Source: Alcaligenes pakistanensis
GTDB taxonomy: Bacteria > Pseudomonadota > Gammaproteobacteria > Burkholderiales > Burkholderiaceae_B
Reading direction: 5' to 3'
Assembly: GCF_014652815.1 (NCBI RefSeq)
Contig: NZ_BMZN01000001.1
Span: 624,866 to 688,865, forward strand
DNA length: 64,000 bases
Part shown: positions 47,558 to 57,504 of the stretch, in pieces
Position numbering within the stretch: position 1 is the stretch's first letter
How the letters are laid out: each line of letters begins with the position of its first letter
Translations under genes and position numbers: made by a program
The notes under the pieces: model-generated
Told to the model about the DNA's origin: nothing
Databases searched by the model: none
The model's input: the letters and a program-made list of their open reading frames with translations, nothing else

Positions 47558-48864
47558 TAGCGTGCTCCTCCAATCTTCAGAATCTTGGCCTGACTGCCGC
47601 GCTTGGACAGGCACTGAGCCACACTGCGCTCAATAATGTCTAGACCTTGAGTCAGCTCCTCATTGCTGATCGTCAAGGCAGGCAACAGCTTCAGGACTTC
47701 GTCATGAGCACCCGAGGTTTCAATCACCAAACCTTGCTTGAAGCACTGCGCCGCAATGTCATTGGCCAGACCGGCCCCGGGTGGCGTCACCAAACCTTGA
47801 ATCAGGCCACGACCCCGCACACTCAAGCCACGATCAGGGTAGCTGTGCACCAGATTTTCCAGCCAGTCACGCACTTGACGTTCCTTAGCCAGAATTTCAT
47901 TTTCAAACTGCTCATCAGCCCAATAGCTTTCCAAGGCTTGCGCGGCTGTCACGAAAGCCAGGTTATTGCCACGGAAGGTGCCGTTATGGGCACTGGGCTT
48001 CCACACATCCAGTTCAGGACGCAGCAAAACCAAGGACATGGGCAGACCAAAGCCGGACAAAGATTTGGACAAAGTGATGATGTCGGGGCTGATGCCCGCT
48101 TGCTCGAAGCTGAAGAAACGGCCTGTACGCCCGCAACCGACCTGAATGTCATCGACAATCAGCAACATATCGTGCTCGCGGCACAGACGTTGCAATTCAC
48201 GCAGCCAGCGCTGTGTGGCGACATTCACGCCCCCTTCACCTTGCACGGTTTCCACGATGACCGCGGCAGGATGGTCCAGGCCACTGCTGGGATCTTCCAG
48301 CAAGCGCTCCAGATAAGCCATCGTGTTGACGTCCGGGCCCAAGTAGCCGTCATAAGGCATGAACGAGGTATTACCCAGGGCCACACCCGCTGCACTACGA
48401 AACTTGGAGTTCGCCGTCACTGCCAGGGAACCCGTGCTGACGCCGTGGAAACCATGCGTAAAGGAAATCACATTCTGGCGACCCTTGACCTGGCGTGCCA
48501 GCTTCAACGCCGCTTCTACGGCATTGGTGCCCGTGGGCCCCGTAAACTGCAAGCGGTAGTCCCACCCGCGTGGTTTGAGCAGGATTTTGTCCACCGTTTC
48601 AAGAAAATATTTCTTGGCGCTGGTGGCCATGTCCAAACCGTGTACCAAGCCGTCGGTATTCAGGTAGTCAATCAACTTTTCTTTCAGCTGGGGATTGTTA
48701 TGCCCGTAATTGAGCGTACCGGCCCCACTGAAAAAATCGATGTATTGTCTGCCTGACTCGTCCTCCAAAACCGAGCCTCGGGCCTTGTTGAAAATGACCG
48801 GGAAGGACCGGACGTAGCCCCTTACTTCAGACTCCATCCGGTCGAATATTTTTAAATCAGTCAT
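47557..48864 (-). CDS. ectB: Diaminobutyrate-2-oxoglutarate transaminase
   Basis: EctB aminates aspartate 4-semialdehyde to 2,4-diaminobutyrate using glutamate. The 435-residue class III aminotransferase binds PLP at K267 ([12 protein letters not shown]), with D239 in [14 protein letters not shown] contacting the ring nitrogen and [14 protein letters not shown] forming the phosphate region. The ATG at 48864 follows AGGA. It lies 95 bases after ectA, the only sizeable gap inside the operon. Confidence 0.96.
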   Translation of the reverse strand: MTDLKIFDRMESEVRGYVRSFPVIFNKARGSVLEDESGRQYIDFFSGAGTLNYGHNNPQLKEKLIDYLNTDGLVHGLDMATSAKKYFLETVDKILLKPRGWDYRLQFTGPTGTNAVEAALKLARQVKGRQNVISFTHGFHGVSTGSLAVTANSKFRSAAGVALGNTSFMPYDGYLGPDVNTMAYLERLLEDPSSGLDHPAAVIVETVQGEGGVNVATQRWLRELQRLCREHDMLLIVDDIQVGCGRTGRFFSFEQAGISPDIITLSKSLSGFGLPMSLVLLRPELDVWKPSAHNGTFRGNNLAFVTAAQALESYWADEQFENEILAKERQVRDWLENLVHSYPDRGLSVRGRGLIQGLVTPPGAGLANDIAAQCFKQGLVIETSGAHDEVLKLLPALTISNEELTQGLDIIERSVAQCLSKRGSQAKILKIGGAR

Positions 48865-48959
48865 GTTTCCTCTCCTGGTTATAGAACGGCATGTCGCGAG
48901 CCGACAAACAACAATCAGCGAACCAGACCGGCCCTACCGTTCTTTTGCGTAAAGTCCCC

Positions 48960-49517
48960 TTATCCAGAGTCCAAGGGGCCGATTCGTAATAGAGGTTCTG
49001 CCTCGTGCGCCTGATTGGCGAACAAGGCGGTATCGAAAAATTCCTGTTCCTGTAAAGGTACTGCCCAACGCCGAGCCATCGCAGCAAACAAGCCACGCGA
49101 GGCCCGGTTGCCAGAGCTGACCGTCGTCTCCAGATAGCGCAAGGAACGGCCACGCAAGCGTTGCTTCAAATGCTCCAGCATGGCCTGACCCAGACGCTGC
49201 CCACGGGCGCGCTGATGCACGGCCACTTGCCATACAAAGAGCACATCAGGACGGTCGGGAGGAAAATAGGCAGAGATGAAACCGTCTATCTGTTCCCCGT
49301 TCTGCGCCACAACGCAGGTCTGGGAAAAGTGCTCGCTGAGCAGCAAATAGAGATATTCAGAATTCAGATCCAGTGGCGGACAATCGGCAATCAGCTGATG
49401 GATGGCCGCGGCGTCGCGCAATAAAGGGGCGCGCAATACCCGCGTCAGCTCACTGGGGACCGCATCGGCAGCGGGTATATGAGCTGCCGAGCTGTCCGGG
49501 ATAGAGGGAACCGTCAA
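48960..49517 (-). CDS. ectA: Diaminobutyrate acetyltransferase
   Basis: EctA acetylates 2,4-diaminobutyrate at the gamma position with acetyl-CoA. The 185-residue GNAT protein has LDLNSEYLYLLLSEHFSQTCVVA for substrate binding (landmark LNSEYLYLL), VWQVAVHQRARGQRLGQAML for CoA binding and LETTVSSGNRASRGLF. No ATG exists in the N-terminal part. The start is a TTG at 49517 that overlaps the ectR stop as TTGA, a coupled arrangement like the common ATGA. The first ~25 residues are a low-complexity Ala/Pro stretch seen in some other EctA proteins. Confidence 0.94.
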   Translation of the reverse strand: MTVPSIPDSSAAHIPAADAVPSELTRVLRAPLLRDAAAIHQLIADCPPLDLNSEYLYLLLSEHFSQTCVVAQNGEQIDGFISAYFPPDRPDVLFVWQVAVHQRARGQRLGQAMLEHLKQRLRGRSLRYLETTVSSGNRASRGLFAAMARRWAVPLQEQEFFDTALFANQAHEAEPLLRIGPLDSG

Positions 49518-50041
49518 ACCACCAACCCGGATTCGGGGGGTACATCCCCTTCCGGGACCTCAAGAATGGGCGAGGCCGTCTCATCGGCCTCCAGCACAAC
49601 ATCCGGGTCAGCATCCAGCAAACGCACAATGCGCTCCAGCGACAAAGTCATGGTGGCTTGCTCGAGCTCGGGCAACTCTTTCAAGGCGTCCGACAGCTTC
49701 TTTTGTAAGGGAGACGGGGTATCGCGTGCCAGCGTCACCCCTTCAGGCGTCGCACTGACAAACACAATGCGACGATCTTCACGACCACGCTCACGCAGCA
49801 CCAGTTTCTTATCTTCCAGGCGATCCAAAATACCGACGACGGTACTGGGGCTGACGTGCATCTCGCGGCTGATCGCCGTGGCTGTCAACGGGCCTTTCTC
49901 GATAATGGTGCGCAGGCAGATCAACTGGGGCGCCGTGATATTGCTGTACGCCGACAGCTGCCTGGAATGCAGGGCAATCGAGCGCGTAATCTGGCGCAGT
50001 GCCCGCAAAATTCGTAAATCGTAGTGTTGATCTGTAGTCAT
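49514..50041 (-). CDS. ectR: MarR-type repressor of the ectoine operon
   Basis: This is a 175-residue MarR-family regulator and the first gene of the ect unit. The winged HTH is read from LTATAISREMHVSPSTVVGILDRL (landmark SPSTVVGILDRLE) and the wing from REDRRIVFVSATPEG. EctR homologues in methylotrophs repress ectABC and their own promoters, and here the regulator is co-transcribed with the enzymes and preceded by an imperfect palindrome directly after the -10 box. The C-terminus is an acidic tail (about 145-175) without family similarity I can name. The ligand or osmotic signal is unknown. Confidence 0.9.
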   Translation of the reverse strand: MTTDQHYDLRILRALRQITRSIALHSRQLSAYSNITAPQLICLRTIIEKGPLTATAISREMHVSPSTVVGILDRLEDKKLVLRERGREDRRIVFVSATPEGVTLARDTPSPLQKKLSDALKELPELEQATMTLSLERIVRLLDADPDVVLEADETASPILEVPEGDVPPESGLVV

Positions 50042-50062
50042 TTAATTAGCCAAACAAAATAA

Positions 50063-50087
50063 TTCAGCACGATTAATTCGTGTTGAA
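50063..50087. promoter_or_regulatory. EctR operator (inverted repeat)
   Basis: TTCAGCACGA (50063-50072) and TCGTGTTGAA (50078-50087) form a 10-bp inverted repeat with one mismatch and a five-base centre. It touches the downstream edge of the ectR -10 box and covers the expected transcription start, so a bound dimer would block transcription. Binding by EctR is inferred. Confidence 0.68.
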
Positions 50088-50116
50088 ATGATATGCCTAG
50101 AAAAGATCTAAGTCAA
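50088..50116 (-). promoter_or_regulatory. Sigma-70 promoter of ectR-ectABCD
   Basis: On the minus strand TTGACT (50116-50111) and TATCAT (50093-50088) are separated by exactly 17 bases, each matching the consensus at five of six positions. The predicted start is about seven bases further on, giving a leader of ~40 bases before ectR. Confidence 0.75.
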
Positions 50117-50469
50117 ACCGATTTACACTCAAAATCATAGAGAGCGTAAACACGTGAATCTGACTCAAAGTCCAAAAAATATAAGCGCCTGAATCCTCAG
50201 GAATTCGCCAGAAAAGCGAGCACCATGCCCTGCCCTTACCTTTTTTTATCCCTAAGTGGCCCCAGACGGCGCGAGGCTTACAATACACGGTCAAGCGATC
50301 TGGCCGAAGCTTGCCTGTCTGGGCCCGGCCCAAACATGGCGTGCTGCATCAGGACCGTGCAGACAAACCGCCCCAGCCTGAACCAAACCCGGCCCATTAA
50401 CCCATAAGTCTCTTAGCCAAGTAAAGCCGCTGCCCGTACACGGTGTGCCTTGCAGGCATTGAAACCAGC
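50117..50469. other. Intergenic region between the ect promoter and yddG
   Basis: About 350 bases show no credible gene. A short CCTGA/TCAGG hairpin occurs near 50188-50204. The part closest to yddG is GC-rich. I could not locate the yddG promoter. Confidence 0.4.
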
Positions 50470-51387
50470 ATGAAGCAATCTGATAAGGCAACCCTGATTG
50501 GGCTGATCGCCATTATCCTCTGGAGCACCATCGTCGGCCTGATCCGTAGCGTCAGCGACTATCTGGGTGCCACTGGCGGGGCCGCCATGATCTACACCCT
50601 GGCCTCTGTTTTCCTTCTTTTATCCGTAGGCTGGGTACGTCTGCGAGAGTTCCCGAGCCGCTACCTGCTCTGGGGCAGCATTCTGTTTGTCTGTTATGAG
50701 CTGTGTCTGGCTCTGTCCATTGGTTATGCCCACAACAGCCAGCAAGCGATTGAAGTGGGTATGGTCAATTATCTCTGGCCCACCTTCACCATCGTGGCGG
50801 CTATTTTGTTCAATGGGCAGAAAACCAACTGGCTGATCGCGCCGGGCCTGCTCTTGTCCATGATGGGCATCGGCTGGATTCTGGGTGGCGAACAGGGTTT
50901 AAGCCTGCACAGTATCTGGCTGAATGTGCAGGACAACCCGCTAAGTTATGGCCTGGCTGGTGCCGGCGCACTGATCTGGGCCAGCTACAGCACCCTGACC
51001 GCCCGTATCGCCCAGGGCAAAAACGGCATCACTTTATTTTTTATGCTGACCGCTGGCGTACTGTGGATTAAATACCTGGGCGAAGGAGCACAGGAAATGG
51101 TGTTTACCATCCCGGCGCTGGTGTACTTATTGCTGGCCGCAATTGCCATGGGTTTTGGTTATGCCGCCTGGAATGTCGGCATTCTGCATGGCAATGTGAC
51201 GATATTGGCAGGGGCCTCTTACTTTATTCCGGTACTCTCGGCAGCCCTGTCCACTCTTTTGCTGCAAGCGCCTTTAACGCTGACATTCTGGCAAGGTTCT
51301 GCCATGGTCTGCTGCGGTGCACTTCTGTGTTGGCTAGCCACCCGTGCCCGTAAACCGATCCCCATCAAAAGTAGACAAGCCTCTTGA
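50470..51387 (+). CDS. yddG: Aromatic amino acid/drug exporter, DMT superfamily
   Basis: This 305-residue ten-helix exporter is clearly related to E. coli YddG along its whole length: KATLIGLIAIILWST, QAIEVGMVNYLWP, FNGQKTNWLI, AAWNVGILHGNVTI and LLCWLATR occur in the same order. YddG exports Phe, Tyr, Trp and some toxic compounds such as paraquat. The ATG at 50470 matches the E. coli start. It is divergent from the ect genes with no evident functional link, and ends before a bidirectional terminator. Confidence 0.92.
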   Translation: MKQSDKATLIGLIAIILWSTIVGLIRSVSDYLGATGGAAMIYTLASVFLLLSVGWVRLREFPSRYLLWGSILFVCYELCLALSIGYAHNSQQAIEVGMVNYLWPTFTIVAAILFNGQKTNWLIAPGLLLSMMGIGWILGGEQGLSLHSIWLNVQDNPLSYGLAGAGALIWASYSTLTARIAQGKNGITLFFMLTAGVLWIKYLGEGAQEMVFTIPALVYLLLAAIAMGFGYAAWNVGILHGNVTILAGASYFIPVLSAALSTLLLQAPLTLTFWQGSAMVCCGALLCWLATRARKPIPIKSRQAS

Positions 51388-51497
51388 TGGGCGGTTAAAG
51401 GACGAACTAAGGGTCGACCAAAAAGTGGAACCGAAAGCACGGTCCACGCCAAAACAGAAAACAATATGCTGCAGCGCAAAAAAAAAATACCGTAAAA

Positions 51498-51533
51498 AAA
51501 ATTGCCCAAGATGGAATGATCTTGGGCAATTTT
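51498..51533. terminator. Bidirectional terminator between yddG and tldD
   Basis: A 15-bp perfect stem AAAATTGCCCAAGAT (51498-51512) / ATCTTGGGCAATTTT (51519-51533) is flanked by an A-run on the left and T-rich sequence on the right. It suits both converging genes. Confidence 0.9.
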
Positions 51534-51567
51534 CATTTCAAGCCATTTTATTAGGCGACGAATAAAA

Positions 51568-53028
51568 TCAGGCTGTGCCACCTACCGTCAAATTTTCCAT
51601 ACGCACAGTCGGAATACCCACCCCGACCGGTACGCTCTGCCCTTCTTTACCGCAAGTGCCCACACCCGAATCAAGCTGCATATCATTGCCAATCATGCTG
51701 ATCTGATTCATGGCGTCAGGGCCACTGCCAATCAAGGTCGCACCTTTAACGGGATACATCAGCTTGCCGTTCTCAATCACCCAGGCTTCCGAGGTCGAGA
51801 AAACAAACTTACCGCTCGTAATATCAACCTGCCCACCACCGAAGTCCACGGCATATAGACCTTTTTTAACCGAGGCAATAATTTCCTGAGGATCTTTATC
51901 GCCACCCAGCATAAAGGTATTGGTCATACGGGGCATGGGCAGGCTGGCATAAGATTCACGACGACCATTTCCGGTCACGGCTGCGCCCATCAGGCGAGCG
52001 TTATGAGTATCTTGCAAATAGCCTTTCAAAATACCATCTTCAATCAAGACCGTACGTTGCGTGGCATTGCCCTCGTCATCCATATTCAGCGAACCACGGC
52101 GATTTTCCAAAGTGCCATCATCAATGACGGTAACGCCTTTAGAAGCCACTCGTTGGCCAATCCGACCGGCAAACAAGCTGCTGCCGCGACGGTTGAAATC
52201 CCCTTCCAAGCCGTGTCCCACAGCTTCGTGCAGCATGATGCCAGGCCAGCCTGGGCCCAGAACCACCGTCATCTGTCCGGCAGGCGCAGGTTTGGCATCC
52301 AGATTGGTCATAGCCGAACGCACGGCCTTGTCCACATAGCTGCGCAACATATCGTCGGAGAAGTAGGACAGATCAACCCGCCCGCCGCCCGCCGCCGAGC
52401 CACGTTCACGACGGCCATTGTGTTCAACAATGACGGACAACGACAAATGCACCAAAGGACGCACGTCAGCGGCCAGGCGGCCATCACTACCCGCTACTAA
52501 CACCACATCGTATTCCGCGCCCAGGCTAGCCATGACCTGCACTACGCGCGAATCAGCCGCACGGGCCAGAGTATCCAGCCGTCCCAGCAACGCCACTTTC
52601 TCAGGGGCGGGCAAACTAGCGATGGGGTCTGTACCGGTATACAACGTGGGGCGCAGCGAGCTGGACGGCACCAGAATCCCGCTTTTACCTGAACCGCCCT
52701 GACGGGCAATCGAGCGCACCACGCGCGCCGAGGACAACAAGGCATCGGGGCTTAAGGAATCCGAATAGGCAAAAGCGGTTTTCTCACCGCTGACTGCCCG
52801 TACGCCCACACCCTGCTCAATCGAAAAACTACCGCTTTTTACAATCCCCTCATCCAGGCTCCAGCCTTCACTGCGGGTGTATTGAAAATATAAATCGGCA
52901 TAGTCAGCCTGATGGGTGAAGATTTCACCGAGCGCGCCAGACAAATGGCTCTCGTTCAGCCCCCAGGGGTCAAGCAACAGTCCACGGGCACATTCCAGGG
53001 CATTGATAGCCGGATCAACTAGCTTCAT
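51568..53028 (-). CDS. tldD: Metalloprotease TldD
   Basis: TldD acts with TldE (PmbA) as a zinc protease that processes peptide antibiotics such as microcin B17 and the antitoxin CcdA. The 486-residue protein has the zinc site HEAVGH (267-272), with [12 protein letters not shown] following, and ends with the conserved [14 protein letters not shown] cysteine region. The length is normal. tldE is not in the window. It is a single-gene unit running toward the terminator shared with yddG. Confidence 0.95.
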   Translation of the reverse strand: MKLVDPAINALECARGLLLDPWGLNESHLSGALGEIFTHQADYADLYFQYTRSEGWSLDEGIVKSGSFSIEQGVGVRAVSGEKTAFAYSDSLSPDALLSSARVVRSIARQGGSGKSGILVPSSSLRPTLYTGTDPIASLPAPEKVALLGRLDTLARAADSRVVQVMASLGAEYDVVLVAGSDGRLAADVRPLVHLSLSVIVEHNGRRERGSAAGGGRVDLSYFSDDMLRSYVDKAVRSAMTNLDAKPAPAGQMTVVLGPGWPGIMLHEAVGHGLEGDFNRRGSSLFAGRIGQRVASKGVTVIDDGTLENRRGSLNMDDEGNATQRTVLIEDGILKGYLQDTHNARLMGAAVTGNGRRESYASLPMPRMTNTFMLGGDKDPQEIIASVKKGLYAVDFGGGQVDITSGKFVFSTSEAWVIENGKLMYPVKGATLIGSGPDAMNQISMIGNDMQLDSGVGTCGKEGQSVPVGVGIPTVRMENLTVGGTA

Positions 53029-53557
53029 CGTTTATTCCTACTGACAGATCCCCCGCAAGCCCAAGGCTGCAAGGGACGAAAATGGGTACCAAGGGACGTC
53101 TAGCATCCGATCGGGTTCCGTCTATCTGAGCATTAAAACAGAATGTGCCACCGTATGCGATGCCGGCGTACTGATCGGGCTGTTTTACGGCTTTAATCGC
53201 CTTTCCAATGCCCTCTTTCCACTGAGCGGTACAAAAAAACCAATTACGACATTTTCTGATACGGAATTAAAACTATTTTAAAGTTTTCTTAATTGGACGA
53301 TCACCTATATGGTTTTGGTATAAACCCATCCAAATTCATGATAACCCCTGATTAGATTAATTAATCATGAGCCATAGAATTGGCTAATGGCTATAAACAA
53401 TTACAAAAACCAAACAGCCTTTTAAATTAACGTTTATTTTTTATCCAAACTACTTATATTTTCAAGAGAATCAAAGTACACTGTTTTCGCATGATAAACA
53501 TGAGCTTGTGCAGGCAGGGTTTATCAGATAACTACAAACATGAAACAGGAATCCTAT
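53029..53557. other. AT-rich region upstream of hns
   Basis: About 530 bases separate tldD and hns on opposite strands. The 250 bases nearest hns are very AT-rich, with A/T runs around 53270-53480 typical of a curved, self-regulated H-NS promoter. An open frame without a start codon runs through ~53060-53280 but has no ribosome site or recognisable product. I annotate no gene here. Confidence 0.5.
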
Positions 53558-53905
53558 ATGTCAGTCGAAACTTACAGCTCCGCAAAGCAGAAGATAGAAA
53601 AAGAGATTGTGCGTCTGCAAAAACAGATGAAATCCCTACGAGTCAAACAGCGCCGTCCTGTCATCGCGTCTATCGTCAAGTCCATGCAAGATAACGAGAT
53701 CACGATTGAAGAAGTCGCTGATGCTATGGATAAATCCGCACGTCGCGGTGCTGGTGCCGGCTCTGACAGTCCTAAAACCAGCCTGCCTCCCAAATACCGC
53801 CACCCCGGCACCCAGGACACCTGGACAGGCCGCGGTCGCCCACCACGCTGGATCATTGACGCTGAATCCAATGGCCGCAGCCGTGAAGAGTTCCTTATCA
53901 AATAA
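53558..53905 (+). CDS. H-NS-family nucleoid protein
   Basis: This 115-residue H-NS-like silencer of AT-rich DNA has an N-terminal oligomerisation helix (about 1-45, rich in Lys/Glu/Gln), a linker with Gly/Ser, and the C-terminal DNA-binding loop TWTGRGRPPRW (89-99), where the Gln-Gly-Arg-like hook inserts in the minor groove. It matches the BpH3 type of Bordetella and Burkholderia. The ATG at 53558 is preferred over one six codons upstream since AGGA stands seven bases before it. Confidence 0.92.
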   Translation: MSVETYSSAKQKIEKEIVRLQKQMKSLRVKQRRPVIASIVKSMQDNEITIEEVADAMDKSARRGAGAGSDSPKTSLPPKYRHPGTQDTWTGRGRPPRWIIDAESNGRSREEFLIK

Positions 53906-53923
53906 AGCCAGGAACCAAACAAA

Positions 53924-53955
53924 AGAAAGGGACCACTTGAAAAAGTGGTCCCTTT
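53924..53955 (+). terminator. Terminator after hns
   Basis: GAAAGGGACCACTT (53924-53937) pairs with AAGTGGTCCCTTTC (53942-53955) around GAAA, with a T-rich tail. It is a strong rho-independent site. Confidence 0.9.
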
Positions 53956-53999
53956 CTTATTTTTATAAATCCCCTACATAATGCCGGGTTTCTTGCGGC

Positions 54000-54647
54000 T
54001 CAATCCTTAGGTAAGGGATATCGGATATCAATGACCTGTCCATTATTGCCGGGGAAGCGATCAAATATGGCCTGGGACAAAAATGGCATCTGCTGGTCCA
54101 GATTGTCAGAATGGCTATAAGACACCGCAGTGGCACGATACACTTCAGCGTTCGAGTTTTGATTATCTGTAATAATTACATTTAGATAATTTTTATACAC
54201 AGTGACAGGAACATTCACCACATTCGGAGAATAAAAGAAACCGCCGCCCCACCCATCATTTGGCGCATAATAGCCGCGCCCTATTCCCCAGGCAGACGGA
54301 CCATAAAAACTATCGGCAAACTGCGGAACCCAACTTTGCTCCTGCGGATTGCCATAATCCATTTGCACCACAAAACGCGCCGATTTCAAATCCTGCGCCT
54401 GAACCAGTCCTGTTACCCCAATCGCGGCACGCACCGAATCGGCAAAGGACTGATCTTGCAGATTGCTGCTTTTATCCGGCGCGGACTTGATGTAGTAGGT
54501 ATCGCCACTGGTCACTGCGGGCCACTGCTGGTAGCGCGTTAATTTGGCAGACCAACTGGGCGCAGCGCAAGCCGTAGTCAATACCGCAAACGCCAGGCTC
54601 ATCAGGCGTAGGGCGCGCCAGGAAAACCCTTCAGAAAATAACGTCAT
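54000..54647 (-). CDS. DUF4136-like secreted protein/putative lipoprotein
   Basis: This 215-residue envelope protein has a signal-like N-terminus (SWRALRLMSLAFAVLTTAC) that ends in a cysteine, so it may be a lipoprotein, although TTAC is a poor match to the lipobox. The body resembles DUF4136-type proteins: FADSVRAAIGVTGLVQAQDLKSARFVVQMDYG (landmarks LVQAQDLKSARFVV) and a Tyr/Gly-rich segment with GIGRGYYAPNDGWGGGFFYSP. The function is unknown. The ATG at 54647 is preceded by AAGGGTG. It is divergent from pepN. Confidence 0.7.
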   Translation of the reverse strand: MTLFSEGFSWRALRLMSLAFAVLTTACAAPSWSAKLTRYQQWPAVTSGDTYYIKSAPDKSSNLQDQSFADSVRAAIGVTGLVQAQDLKSARFVVQMDYGNPQEQSWVPQFADSFYGPSAWGIGRGYYAPNDGWGGGFFYSPNVVNVPVTVYKNYLNVIITDNQNSNAEVYRATAVSYSHSDNLDQQMPFLSQAIFDRFPGNNGQVIDIRYPLPKD

Positions 54648-54811
54648 AGTTTCACCCTTGCTTGTTTTTCGCGTACACGTTCAAGCCCGATTGATTACGG
54701 CACCGAAGTGACAACGAACAATTAGTTTACTGCCTGTTTCCAGCCATCAGTATGGGCGTTCAAACAACATTACAATAGACCATCTTTTTTCGATTGTCGG
54801 ACCAGGATCAC

Positions 54812-57490
54812 ATGCGCACAGACACCTTACCTACGATCTCCCGCCACGATTACCAGCCCTACCCCTACCAAATAGAGAAGGTTCGGCTGGAGTTTGATTT
54901 GGCGGCCGAGCAAACCTTGGTTCGCCTGGCTTTTCGAGCCCGCAGCCAGGACGGCCAGATCCACCCTATGGTGCTGGATGGCGAAGACATTGAACTGCTT
55001 GAAGTCAGTATCAACGGCGTCACCCTGACAGCCCAGGACTACCAGCTCAATGAGCAGGGCCTGACGCTCTCACCCCAGCAGCCAGAATTCGATCTGGTGC
55101 TGGTCAGCCGTTGCCGCCCGCAAGACAACACTATGTTGATGGGCCTGTATGTCTCCGGCCAAAACTTGTTTACCCAATGTGAAGCCCAAGGCTTTCGCCG
55201 CATTACCTTCTTTCCAGACCGCCCTGATGTCATGGCCCGCTATGAAGTGGTTTTGCGTGCCGACGCTACGCTCTACCCCTATTTGCTGTCCAATGGCAAT
55301 TTGCTAAGCAGCACCTTATTAGAAGATGGCCGTACACAAGCCGTATGGGAAGATCCATTTCCAAAACCGGCCTATTTATTTGCTCTGGTCGCGGGCGACT
55401 TTGATGTTCGCGAGCGCGAAATAGTTAAAGCCAATGGTCACCCTGCCTTATTGCAGGTTTATTGCGATCGAGGAGACGGCGATAAAACCGAATGGGCCAT
55501 GGAATGCCTGGAACATTCAGTACGCTGGGACGAGCAACGCTTTGGCCTGGAACTGGATCTGGACCGCTTCATGATTGTGGCCGCCCGCGACTTCAATATG
55601 GGCGCGATGGAAAACAAGGGCCTGAACATTTTTAATGCCGCCTATGTCTTGGCGGATGCCCAAAGCACCACCGATGCGTCCTTCCATGCCGTAGAGGCCG
55701 TTATTGGCCACGAGTACTTCCATAACTGGACCGGTAACCGTGTCACCTGCCGCGACTGGTTCCAGCTGTCCCTGAAAGAAGGCCTGACCGTTTTTCGCGA
55801 CCAGGAATTCTCCGCCGACATGCTGGCTAAGGGTCTGGACGGTGCTCAAGCCGCCAGCGCGCGTGCCGTCAAACGTATTGATGATGTCAGTGTGTTGCGC
55901 GCCGCCCAGTTTCCTGAAGATGCCGGCCCGATGGCGCACCCCATTCGCCCCGAAAGCTATCAGGAAATCAGCAACTTTTATACCGCTACCATTTACGAAA
56001 AAGGCGCGGAAGTCATTCGCATGCAGCACACCTTGCTGGGCGAAGACAATTTCCAAGCCGGTATCCGCGAGTACTTCAAGCGCCATGACGGTCAGGCCGT
56101 CACCTGCGATGATTTTGTGGACAGCATGGACAGCGTGTATCGCCAAGCCAAACCCGGCCACAGTCTGGAGCAATTCCGTCGCTGGTATCAGCAAGCCGGC
56201 ACGCCACGTGTTCAAGTCAGCCTGCAGCACGACCCAGCCACCCAGACAGCGACTCTGACCTTGCGCCAGAGTAATGCACCGGCCGGCATCGAGAACAAGT
56301 CCACCCCGAAACCACCTTTGCATATCCCCTTTGCCCTGGGCATGCTGGATCAGCAAGGCCAGCCCTTGACCCTGCATCTGGACGAACACCAGGGCGATAC
56401 GCTGGTTCTGGACTTCACCGAAGTCGAACAAAGCTGGACCTTCAGCCAAATCCCCGATGCTCCGGTTCTGTCCTTGCTGCGTAACTTCTCCGCACCTGTG
56501 CGGGTGGACTATTACCGTCCCGACTCTGAGTTGGCCCTCTTGGCCCGTCATGACACCGACCCCTTTGCCCGTTGGGAAGCCGCACAACTGCTGGCAAGTC
56601 GTCTGATTCTGTCGGCCGCCTCAGGTCGTGCACCATCTGCCGCCCAACTAGCCACCGTTGTACAAACCTGGCATGCGTTGGTACAAGACCCAGTTCTGAG
56701 CCCTGCCTATAAAGCCCGTATTCTGTCCCTGCCTAGCGAGCGCGAGTTGCTGGAGCAGACCCAACCCATGACCCCACGCGCGGTTGTGCAGGCACGCCGT
56801 CAGTTGCAACGTGAGCTGGGCCTGGCCTTGACTCCTTACTGGCAAGAGCTGTATCAGTACTTGAGCCTGGAGCAAGCCCCCTACAGCCCGGATGCTCTGC
56901 AAGCGGGTCAGCGCTCCTTGCGCAACCTGGCCCTGAACTACCTGCTGGTCGCTGGTGTGAATACAGGCACACAACTGGCCCGCAATCAATACGATCAGGC
57001 CAGCAATATGACGGATCGCATGGGCGCCCTGAGTGCCCTGGTCAATTACGGCGACGCCCAGGATCGTCAGGATGGCCTGGATGACTTTTTCCAGCGCTGG
57101 CAGGACAATCCTCTGGTGCTGGATCGCTGGTTCAGCCTGCAGGCTACCGCCCCCGGCACACAAGTTGCCCAGGTACGCGCCTTGATGTTGCATCCTGCCT
57201 TCTCACTGCGCAACCCGAACCGCGCCCGCTCACTGATTTTCCAGTTCTGCATTAATAATATGCAGGCTGTGCACACACCGGAAGGCTACGACTTCTGGGC
57301 CGAGCAAGTCATTGCCCTGGACAAGCTCAACCCGGAAATCTCGGCCCGTCTGGCCCGTGTGTTTGATAATTGGGCCCGCTTTGAACCCGAAGCCCGCGAT
57401 CCGCTGAAAGCGGCGCTGGAGCGTATCCAGGCCGAACCGGGCTTGTCGGGCAATGTGGCCGAAATCGTACATAAAGCATTAACTCTTTGA
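54812..57490 (+). CDS. pepN: Aminopeptidase N (alanyl aminopeptidase)
   Basis: This 892-residue M1-family zinc aminopeptidase removes N-terminal residues from peptides in the cytosol. The exopeptidase motif GAMEN (264-268), zinc site HEYFH (300-304) with distal Glu E323, and the large helical C-terminal domain typical of PepN are all present. The start at 54812 follows AGGA, and the alternative TTG six codons upstream has no ribosome site. The fbp start codon lies 14 bases past the stop, so both are probably one transcript. Confidence 0.95.
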   Translation: MRTDTLPTISRHDYQPYPYQIEKVRLEFDLAAEQTLVRLAFRARSQDGQIHPMVLDGEDIELLEVSINGVTLTAQDYQLNEQGLTLSPQQPEFDLVLVSRCRPQDNTMLMGLYVSGQNLFTQCEAQGFRRITFFPDRPDVMARYEVVLRADATLYPYLLSNGNLLSSTLLEDGRTQAVWEDPFPKPAYLFALVAGDFDVREREIVKANGHPALLQVYCDRGDGDKTEWAMECLEHSVRWDEQRFGLELDLDRFMIVAARDFNMGAMENKGLNIFNAAYVLADAQSTTDASFHAVEAVIGHEYFHNWTGNRVTCRDWFQLSLKEGLTVFRDQEFSADMLAKGLDGAQAASARAVKRIDDVSVLRAAQFPEDAGPMAHPIRPESYQEISNFYTATIYEKGAEVIRMQHTLLGEDNFQAGIREYFKRHDGQAVTCDDFVDSMDSVYRQAKPGHSLEQFRRWYQQAGTPRVQVSLQHDPATQTATLTLRQSNAPAGIENKSTPKPPLHIPFALGMLDQQGQPLTLHLDEHQGDTLVLDFTEVEQSWTFSQIPDAPVLSLLRNFSAPVRVDYYRPDSELALLARHDTDPFARWEAAQLLASRLILSAASGRAPSAAQLATVVQTWHALVQDPVLSPAYKARILSLPSERELLEQTQPMTPRAVVQARRQLQRELGLALTPYWQELYQYLSLEQAPYSPDALQAGQRSLRNLALNYLLVAGVNTGTQLARNQYDQASNMTDRMGALSALVNYGDAQDRQDGLDDFFQRWQDNPLVLDRWFSLQATAPGTQVAQVRALMLHPAFSLRNPNRARSLIFQFCINNMQAVHTPEGYDFWAEQVIALDKLNPEISARLARVFDNWARFEPEARDPLKAALERIQAEPGLSGNVAEIVHKALTL

Positions 57491-57504
57491 CCTCGGAGTC
57501 TGTC

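Noticed and set aside
53060-53280. Open frame upstream of hns without a start codon
   Set aside because: It has no ATG, GTG or TTG with a ribosome site and no recognisable product. It could be a gene remnant, but nothing supports that.
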